From: Oxalobacteraceae bacterium
GTDB lineage: Bacteria; Pseudomonadota; Gammaproteobacteria; Burkholderiales; Burkholderiaceae_D
Direction of reading: 5' to 3'
Assembly (NCBI GenBank): GCA_003537575.1
Contig: DPRS01000016.1
Span: forward strand, 158,101 to 177,569
Length of the DNA: 19,469 nucleotides
A program made the translations under genes and the position numbers. Under the pieces are notes generated by a model. It searched no databases and was not told the DNA's origin. It saw nothing but the letters and a program-made list of their open reading frames with translations. The stretch's first letter is position 1; the number at the start of each line of letters is the position of its first letter. Shown here one piece after another: positions 14,270-19,469 of this stretch.

Positions 14270-14899
14270 TTAGAAACGGAATCCCGGCGGAGCGTTGCCG
14301 GTGGCCGGCGGCAGGCTCGGCGCGGCGGACGTCGAATCGCTGTTCGCTGCAGGCTTGCCGCTGTGCGCGGCCTGTTCTATTTTGGGCTGCGGCGCCGCGG
14401 CTTCCGCCGCCGGCTGGCGCCAGGTCTTGGGCAAGCGGCTGGTTTGCGGATAACCGGCGGCGGTCAGCGCCGCGCCCCATGCCCCGGCTTCGAAGCCGGC
14501 CTGCTTGTTGCGGCCGACGGTCAGCACCGGCAGGCCGGATTCGCCAGTGGCCTGCTTGAGGCGGGCAAGGTCGTCGCTGGTCGTGACGGTTTTTTCCGAG
14601 AACGGGATGCCGCGCTGCTTCAGATAGGCGCGGCCGTCGTCGCAAGGCACGCATTTGTCGCCGCTGTACAGCGTGACGGGATGGTTGCTCGCGGCTTGCG
14701 CCAGCTCATAGGGCAGGCCGGCGGTATTCACACCGGACGCTGCGCGGATATTCTTTTGCTCGACCTGCGCGGCGGTCTTGGGCGGCGGCACGTCGCTGTA
14801 AGTGATCTTGCCATCCGACCCGACCCACTTGTACAGCTGGGCATGGGCTGCGCCCGCGACCAGCAACGCGAGAATGAACACCGATGCAGTGGATTTCAT
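14270..14899 (-). CDS. Periplasmic DUF4124 and glutaredoxin-like domain protein
   Basis: Exported protein of 209 residues. The signal peptide MKSTASVFILALLVAGAAHA is followed at once by a DUF4124 domain (LYKWVGSDGKITYSDVPPP, 22-40). A glutaredoxin-like fold spans about 74-150: VTLYSGDKCVPCDDGRAYLKQRGIPF with the CVPC centre (C83, C86) and the cis-proline loop GLPVLTV (P124). The last 50 residues are rich in Ala, Pro and Ser. The CVPC centre differs from the CPYC of classic glutaredoxins. The start at 14899 has GGGGAG five bases upstream and the signal peptide begins there; a frame to 14965 would put 22 extra residues before it. I infer a periplasmic thiol-disulfide or thiol-binding role; the substrate is unknown. 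holC follows after nine bases. Confidence 0.82.
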   Translation of the reverse strand: MKSTASVFILALLVAGAAHAQLYKWVGSDGKITYSDVPPPKTAAQVEQKNIRAASGVNTAGLPYELAQAASNHPVTLYSGDKCVPCDDGRAYLKQRGIPFSEKTVTTSDDLARLKQATGESGLPVLTVGRNKQAGFEAGAWGAALTAAGYPQTSRLPKTWRQPAAEAAAPQPKIEQAAHSGKPAANSDSTSAAPSLPPATGNAPPGFRF

Positions 14900-14976
14900 A
14901 ACGCTCCCCTTGAATTCGCCTTGTGCTTTCTGTTTTGTCAATCCGATCAGCCTGGCGTCATGCATTCGCCATGCGT

Positions 14977-17046
14977 CTAGGCGGTCATGCCATTATGCCG
15001 CAACAGCGCATCGATATTCGGCTCACGGCCGCGGAATGCGGTAAACGATTCCAGCGCCGGGCGCGAGCCGCCCATCGCCAGCACCTCCTGCGAGAACTTC
15101 AGCCCGGCTTCGCTCGACAGCACGCTGCCGGTGGCTTCGCTGGCTTCCTCAAACAGGCTGTAGGCGTCGGCGGACAGGACCTCGGCCCATTTGTAGCTAT
15201 AGTAACCTGCCGAATAGCCGCCGGCAAAGATATGGCCGAAGGAGTGTTGGAAACGGTTGAATGCCGGCGGGATGATCACGGCAACGCGCTGGCGCAGTTC
15301 GTTCAACATATCCTGCACGGTCTTGCTGCCGCTCGGATCGTAGTCGTAATGCAGGTGCATGTCGAACAGCGAGAATTCCACCTGGCGCAGCATCTGCAGG
15401 CCGGACTGGAAGTTTTTCGCGGCGATCATCTTGTCGAACAGTGCGCGCTGCAGCGGCGCGCCGGTGTCGGCGTGGGCCGTCATGTGCTGCAGCACATCCC
15501 ATTCCCAGCAAAAGTTTTCCATGAATTGCGAGGGCAATTCCACCGCATCCCATTCGACGCCGGCAATGCCGGCCACGCTGAGGTCGTCGACCTGGGTCAG
15601 CATGTGGTGCAGACCGTGGCCGAATTCGTGGAACAGGGTGATGACTTCATCGTGAGTGAACAGGGCGGGGCGCTGCTTGCCGTCGACCGTCACCGGCTCG
15701 CTGAAGTTGCAGGTCAGGTAGGCCACCGGGGTCTGGATGCGGTCGGCCAGCTTGCGGCGGCCGCGGGCATCGTCCATCCAGGCACCGCCGCGCTTGCCGT
15801 TGCGCGCGTACAGGTCGAGATAGAACTGGCCGATCAGCTCGCCATCCTGCTCGATGCGGAAGAATTTTACGTCCTTGTGCCAGACCGGCGCACTGTCCGG
15901 CTTGATCTGCACCGCAAACAGGGTCTGCACCACGCGGAACAGGCCTTCGATGACTTTCGGCTCGGGGAAATATTCCTTCACTTCCTGCTCGGAAAACGCA
16001 TAGCGCTTCTCGCGCAGCTTTTCCGAGGCGTAGGCCATGTCCCAAGCTTCCAGCTGGTCCAGGCCGAGTTCATCTTTCGCAAAGCTGCGCAGCTCGGCCA
16101 GGTCCTTCTCGGCGAAAGGCCGCGCGCGCTGCGCCAGGTCTTCCAGGAAGCCGATGACGTGCTGGGGAGACTCGGCCATTTTCGGCACTAGCGAGACTTC
16201 GGCAAAGTTCCTGTATTCCAGCAGCGCCGCTTCCTCGGCGCGCAGCTTGAGCAGTTCTGCGATGTTTTGCGTATTGTCCCACTCCGCTTTGGCGCCGAGT
16301 TCGGAAGCCTTGGTGGCGTTGGCGCGATAGATGGTTTCGCGCAGCGCGCGGTTGTCGGCATATTGCAGCAGCGGGAAGTAGGACGGAAAGTGCAGGGTGA
16401 ACTTGTAGCCGCTCTTGCCATCCTTGTCGGCGGCGGTGCGCGCCGCCTGCTTCACGTCCTCGGGCAGGCCGGACAGCTCCTCTTCGGTGGCGACGATGAG
16501 AGCATAGTCGTTGGTAGCGTCGAGCACGTTTTCCGAAAAGCGCGTGGCAATCGCGGCGTGCTTCTCCTGGATTTCGGCAAAGCGCGGTTTTTTCTCTTCC
16601 GGCAGCTCGGCGCCGCCAAGGCGGAAATCACGCACGGCATTCTCGATGATCTTGCGGCGCGCTGCCGGCAGGGCGGCAAAGCCCGGGCCGGTCTGCAGCG
16701 CCTTGTACTTTTCGAACAGGGCAAGGTTTTGCGCCAGCGCGGTCCAGAATTCCGTTACCTTCGGCAAGTTCTCATTGTAGGCCGCGCGCAGTTTCGGCGT
16801 ATCGACCACGGCATTCAGATGACCGACCACGCCCCAGGCGCGGCCCAGTTTTTCCGTGGCGTTTTCCAGTGGCTCGACGAAGTTTTCCCAGGTCACTTGC
16901 GCCATCGGCGCTTCCAGTTGCGCCACCACTGCACGATTCTCATCCAGCAAGGCTTCGATGGCGGGGGTGACGTGCTCGGGCTTGAATGTGTCAAAGCGCG
17001 GCAAGTCGGAAAAGTCGAGCAGGGAGTTGGTGGCGTTGGCATTCAT
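14977..17046 (-). CDS. prlC: Oligopeptidase A, M3 family
   Basis: Cytosolic zinc metallopeptidase of 689 residues (E. coli enzyme 680) that degrades short peptides, including released signal peptides. The catalytic motif HEFGH is at 473-477 in LFHEFGHGLHHMLT. The third zinc ligand lies downstream in VELPSQFMENFCWE. Other family regions are DLPRFDTFKPEHVTPAIEALL at the N-terminus, RGGAWMDDARGR, and the C-terminal YYSYKWAEVLSADAYSLFEE with MGGSRPALESFTAFRGREPNIDALLRHNG. The ATG at 17046 has GAGAG upstream. It lies 114 bases downstream of folD, with the REP-like repeats between them, and 77 bases before the DUF4124 gene. Confidence 0.96.
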   Translation of the reverse strand: MNANATNSLLDFSDLPRFDTFKPEHVTPAIEALLDENRAVVAQLEAPMAQVTWENFVEPLENATEKLGRAWGVVGHLNAVVDTPKLRAAYNENLPKVTEFWTALAQNLALFEKYKALQTGPGFAALPAARRKIIENAVRDFRLGGAELPEEKKPRFAEIQEKHAAIATRFSENVLDATNDYALIVATEEELSGLPEDVKQAARTAADKDGKSGYKFTLHFPSYFPLLQYADNRALRETIYRANATKASELGAKAEWDNTQNIAELLKLRAEEAALLEYRNFAEVSLVPKMAESPQHVIGFLEDLAQRARPFAEKDLAELRSFAKDELGLDQLEAWDMAYASEKLREKRYAFSEQEVKEYFPEPKVIEGLFRVVQTLFAVQIKPDSAPVWHKDVKFFRIEQDGELIGQFYLDLYARNGKRGGAWMDDARGRRKLADRIQTPVAYLTCNFSEPVTVDGKQRPALFTHDEVITLFHEFGHGLHHMLTQVDDLSVAGIAGVEWDAVELPSQFMENFCWEWDVLQHMTAHADTGAPLQRALFDKMIAAKNFQSGLQMLRQVEFSLFDMHLHYDYDPSGSKTVQDMLNELRQRVAVIIPPAFNRFQHSFGHIFAGGYSAGYYSYKWAEVLSADAYSLFEEASEATGSVLSSEAGLKFSQEVLAMGGSRPALESFTAFRGREPNIDALLRHNGMTA

Positions 17047-17065
17047 GGCAAGACTCTCATATGGT

Positions 17066-17154
17066 GTTGAGGACAGAGTACCGCATCTTAATCGGTTGGG
17101 GACAGAGTACCGCTTCGTTTAACTTTGTCCCCAATCGTAAGGATTCTGTCCCGC
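17066..17154. repeat. REP-like cluster: two direct and two inverted motif copies
   Basis: Two direct copies GTTGRGGACAGAGTACCGC lie at 17066-17084 and 17095-17113 (18 of 19 bases identical, 29-base period). Two inverted relatives follow: AACTTTGTCCCCAATCG (17121-17137; its reverse complement matches copy two at 14 of 17 positions) and GGATTCTGTCCCGC (17141-17154, sharing GGGACAGA). The order A-B-B'-A' can fold as two nested stems. The motif recurs at 3968-3979. Arrangement and sequence resemble REP/BIME elements tied to IS200-like RAYT transposases; no such gene is in the window. Confidence 0.7.
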
Positions 17155-17160
17155 AATTAA

Positions 17161-18006
17161 TCAGATTCGCTCGGCAGCTTCGATCGTGTTAACCAGCAGC
17201 ATGGTGATCGTCATCGGGCCGACGCCGCGCGGTACCGGCGAAATGAAACCGGCGACTTCCTTTGCATTGGCGAAATCGACGTCGCCGCACAGCTTGCCGT
17301 TTTCATCCTGGTTGATGCCGACGTCGATGACGATGGCGCCGGGTTTGATCATGTCTGCTTTCAGGGTGTTGCGGCGGCCGACGGCGGCAACCACTACGTC
17401 GGCCTGACGGGTGTGGTAGCCCAGGTCCGGCGTTGCACTATGACAGATGGTGACGGTGGCATTGGCTTGCAAGAGCAGCAGCGCCATCGGCTTGCCGACG
17501 GTGTTGCTGCGGCCGATGACGACGGCATGCTTGCCGCGCAGGTCGATGCCGGTGCTTTCGATCATCTTCATGCAGCCGTAGGGCGTGCACGGGCGGAAGC
17601 CCGGCAGGCCGGCCATCAGTTCGCCGGCGGACAGCACCGAGTAACCGTCGACATCCTTGGCGGTGGAAATGGCTTCGATCACCTTGTGCGCGCTGATATG
17701 CGGCGGCAGCGGCATTTGCACCAGGATGCCATGGACGGTCGGGTCCTGATTCAGGGCATCGATGCGCTGAAGCAGCTCTGCTTCCGAAAGGCTGGCGTCG
17801 TATTTTTCGAGCACGGAACGGATGCCGGCGTCTTCGCATGCCTTGACCTTGTTCCTGACATACACGTGGCTGGCCGGATCGTCGCCCACCAGGATGACGG
17901 CTAACCCGGGCTGCTTGCCTTGCGCAGTGAGCGCGCTTGCCCGCTGGGCAACTTCGGCGCGGATTTTTTGGGAAAGCTGGGTGCCGTCGATGATTTGTGC
18001 AGTCAT
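17161..18006 (-). CDS. folD: Bifunctional methylenetetrahydrofolate dehydrogenase/cyclohydrolase
   Basis: Cytosolic enzyme of 281 residues that converts 5,10-methylene-THF to 5,10-methenyl-THF (NADP) and then to 10-formyl-THF, feeding purine and formyl-Met synthesis. FolD motifs: GDDPASHVYVRNKVKACEDAGI with the active-site Tyr49 and Lys53; GILVQMPLPPH (93-103); KDVDGYS (117-123); PCTPYGCMKMI; the NADP-binding GRSNTVGKPMALLL (165-178); and PVPRGVGPMTITML near the C-terminus. The start at 18006 (MTAQIIDGTQL) fits the family; a longer frame to 18036 overlaps the promoter. No strong Shine-Dalgarno is visible. The gene is divergent from aceE. Confidence 0.96.
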   Translation of the reverse strand: MTAQIIDGTQLSQKIRAEVAQRASALTAQGKQPGLAVILVGDDPASHVYVRNKVKACEDAGIRSVLEKYDASLSEAELLQRIDALNQDPTVHGILVQMPLPPHISAHKVIEAISTAKDVDGYSVLSAGELMAGLPGFRPCTPYGCMKMIESTGIDLRGKHAVVIGRSNTVGKPMALLLLQANATVTICHSATPDLGYHTRQADVVVAAVGRRNTLKADMIKPGAIVIDVGINQDENGKLCGDVDFANAKEVAGFISPVPRGVGPMTITMLLVNTIEAAERI

Positions 18007-18042
18007 GATGTGCTTAACAAGAATAAAAGTGGTCAAACCGAG

Positions 18043-18068
18043 ATTATAGAGCCTGGCTCGACTGACAA
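18043..18068 (-). promoter_or_regulatory. Candidate folD promoter
   Basis: On the minus strand a perfect TATAAT (18043-18048) lies 37 bases before the folD ATG. The closest -35-like hexamer is TTGTCA (18063-18068), but the 14-base spacer is short, so the -35 assignment is uncertain. The transcript would start near 18036. Confidence 0.45.
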
Positions 18069-18198
18069 GGCTGGAAGCGCAGCAAGGAATTTGGAGTTGG
18101 GGCTGGCGCAGTGTGTGCTGAGCAGGGTTGACAGTTTTCCATGAGATGCGGTTTTATTGCTGCGGCAAATATCACATTATGAAACTTACTCTCGCTAT

Positions 18199-18226
18199 TT
18201 GAAAAATTTAAAAGCCGTGCTAAACT
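18199..18226 (+). promoter_or_regulatory. Candidate aceE promoter with extended -10
   Basis: TTGAAA (18199-18204) and TAAACT (18221-18226) are 16 bases apart, with TG one base before the -10 box (extended -10). The leader to aceE would be about 78 bases. The 304-base gap between folD and aceE (18007-18310) holds this, the folD promoter and nothing else I can support; no PdhR-like operator was recognised. Confidence 0.5.
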
Positions 18227-18310
18227 TTTTGCCAATTTCAACCACCTAGTTCACAACATGCCGGTTTCCATGCAGACTATTCCTGCGACTGGCCATTCAG
18301 GAGACGACAA

Positions 18311-19469
18311 ATGTCAGCCCAACTCGACCAATTAATGGCACAGGCAGCCAATGATCCGGACATCACGGAAACGCAGGAATGGCTGGATGCCCTGGAAGCC
18401 GTCATCGAAAACGAAGGAACCGAGCGCGCCCATTATCTGATGGAGCGCATGGTCGATCTGGCGCGCCGCCGCGGCGCCCATATCCCGTTTTCCGCCAATA
18501 CCGCCTACGTCAATACCATCCCCGAACATCTCGGCGCCCATTCGCCGGGCAACCTGGAATATGAAGAGCGGCTGCGTTCCTGGATGCGCTGGAACGCCAT
18601 GGCGATGGTGGTCAAGGCCAATCGGGCCGACGGTGACCTCGGCGGCCACATTTCCAGCTTCGCCTCGCTGGCCAACATGCTGGGCACCGGCTTCAACCAT
18701 TTCTGGCATGCGCCGACCGAAGAGCACGGCGGCGACCTGCTGTACCTGCAGGGCCATTCCTCGCCGGGCATCTATGCGCGCGCCTTCCTGGAAGGCCGTC
18801 TCTCCGAGGATCAGTTGCTCAATTTCCGCCGCGAAGTCGACGGCAAGGGCCTGTCGTCCTACCCGCATCCCAAGCTGATGCCGGATTTCTGGCAATTCCC
18901 GACCGTGTCGATGGGCCTCGGCCCGATCATGGCGATCTACCAGGCGCGCTTCCTGAAGTACCTGCATGCGCGCGGCATCGCCGATACCGAGAAGCGCAAG
19001 GTCTGGGTCTTCTGCGGCGATGGCGAGATGGATGAGCCGGAATCGATGGGCGCCATCGGCATGGCTTCGCGCGAGCAGCTCGACAACCTGGTGATGGTGG
19101 TGAACTGCAACCTGCAGCGCCTGGATGGCCCGGTGCGCGGCAATGGCAAGATCATCCAGGAACTGGAAGCCGATTTCCGCGGCGCCGGCTGGAATGTCAT
19201 CAAGGTCATCTGGGGCGGTTATTGGGACGAGCTGCTGGCGCGCGACAAGGATGGCATCCTGCAGCGCGTGATGATGGAAACCGTCGATGGCGAATACCAG
19301 AACTGCAAGGCCAACGACGGCGCCTACGTGCGCAAGCATTTCTTCGGCAAGCATCCGAAGCTGCTGGAAATGGTGGCCAACATGTCGGACGACGATGTCT
19401 GGCGCCTGAACCGCGGCGGCCACGACCCGCACAAGGTGTATGCTGCCTTCAAGGCTGCCAGCGAACACA
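18311..19469 (+). CDS. aceE: Pyruvate dehydrogenase E1 component (5' part, cut by window edge)
   Basis: Thiamine diphosphate-dependent subunit that decarboxylates pyruvate and acetylates the E2 lipoyl domain in the homodimeric-E1 type pyruvate dehydrogenase complex. Frame is open from the ATG at 18311 (MSAQLDQLMAQAANDPDITETQEWLDALEAVIENEG) to the edge: 386 codons of an expected 890 or so. Motifs: RGAHIPFSANTAYVNTI, DGDLGGHISSFASLANMLGTGFNHFW, QGHSSPGIYARAFLEGRL, SYPHPKLMPDFWQFPTVSMGLGP, and the TPP/Mg signature beginning GDGEMDEPES at 236 and ending with NCNLQRLDGPVRGN. GGAGACGAC before the ATG provides the ribosome binding site. aceF and lpd would be expected downstream. Confidence 0.97.
   Translation, partial: MSAQLDQLMAQAANDPDITETQEWLDALEAVIENEGTERAHYLMERMVDLARRRGAHIPFSANTAYVNTIPEHLGAHSPGNLEYEERLRSWMRWNAMAMVVKANRADGDLGGHISSFASLANMLGTGFNHFWHAPTEEHGGDLLYLQGHSSPGIYARAFLEGRLSEDQLLNFRREVDGKGLSSYPHPKLMPDFWQFPTVSMGLGPIMAIYQARFLKYLHARGIADTEKRKVWVFCGDGEMDEPESMGAIGMASREQLDNLVMVVNCNLQRLDGPVRGNGKIIQELEADFRGAGWNVIKVIWGGYWDELLARDKDGILQRVMMETVDGEYQNCKANDGAYVRKHFFGKHPKLLEMVANMSDDDVWRLNRGGHDPHKVYAAFKAASEH

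Noticed and set aside
13310..14980. Long plus-strand frame (556 codons) opposite DUF2486, holC and the DUF4124 gene
   Set aside because: It is antisense to three genes with recognisable families and signal peptides; long open antisense frames are usual in GC-rich DNA.
18332..19468. Minus-strand frame of 378 codons opposite aceE
   Set aside because: The plus strand encodes the pyruvate dehydrogenase E1 signature regions; the minus-strand product is a His/Ala/Gly-rich shadow.
1..19469. CRISPR arrays, tRNA genes, prophage, toxin-antitoxin or defence islands
   Set aside because: No regularly spaced repeats beyond the two-copy REP-like block, no tRNA cloverleaf, no integrase, transposase or nuclease gene was recognised.

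Overview
The window looks like an ordinary chromosomal stretch of a betaproteobacterium of the order Burkholderiales, most likely the family Oxalobacteraceae (relatives of Herminiimonas, Collimonas or Janthinobacterium). This rests on the GC-rich coding sequence, on 6S RNA directly behind zapBA, on a small Trp-rich membrane protein of a type typical of Betaproteobacteria, on a holC-DUF2486 pair, and on folD divergent from aceE. No phage, integrase, transposase gene, CRISPR array or tRNA was seen. Family and genus placement is inference; no database search was run.

Left part (1-5.3 kb, mostly + strand). The 5' end of trxA (- strand, cut by the window edge) is followed by a 484-base non-coding stretch. 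Then comes a membrane-bound Cache-HAMP-GGDEF-EAL protein of c-di-GMP turnover, the divisome genes zapB and zapA (4-base overlap), a 6S RNA gene with its own promoter and terminator, an EVE-domain protein, and a TauE/SafE-type permease.

Middle part (5.3-10.0 kb, - strand). Read in the direction of transcription, lgt, a crotonase-family enzyme, an M48 metalloprotease lipoprotein and a malonyl-CoA synthetase (matB) form a tight cluster with gaps of 19, 55 and 28 bases. A small Trp-rich membrane protein with its own promoter and terminator lies upstream of lgt. A class I cytochrome c (+ strand) is divergent from it.

Right part (10.5-18.0 kb, - strand). A leucine/isoleucine/valine-type periplasmic binding protein with no permease genes beside it sits downstream of dadA. 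Then, in transcription order, come folD, prlC, a DUF4124-glutaredoxin-like periplasmic protein, holC and a DUF2486 protein; the last three are tightly packed. The + strand aceE (pyruvate dehydrogenase E1) is divergent from folD and runs off the right edge.

The genes are mostly housekeeping: redox, cell division, lipoprotein maturation, C1 metabolism, replication clamp loader, central carbon. The least explained signals are a REP-like repeat family (four motif copies between folD and prlC, one more 13 kb away before the EVE gene), a perfect 18-bp palindrome before the GGDEF-EAL gene, a GSDEF/ETL variant c-di-GMP protein, a crotonase lacking one of the two catalytic glutamates beside matB, and a probable near-leaderless promoter for zapBA. 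I found nothing that looks like a new defence or mobile system.
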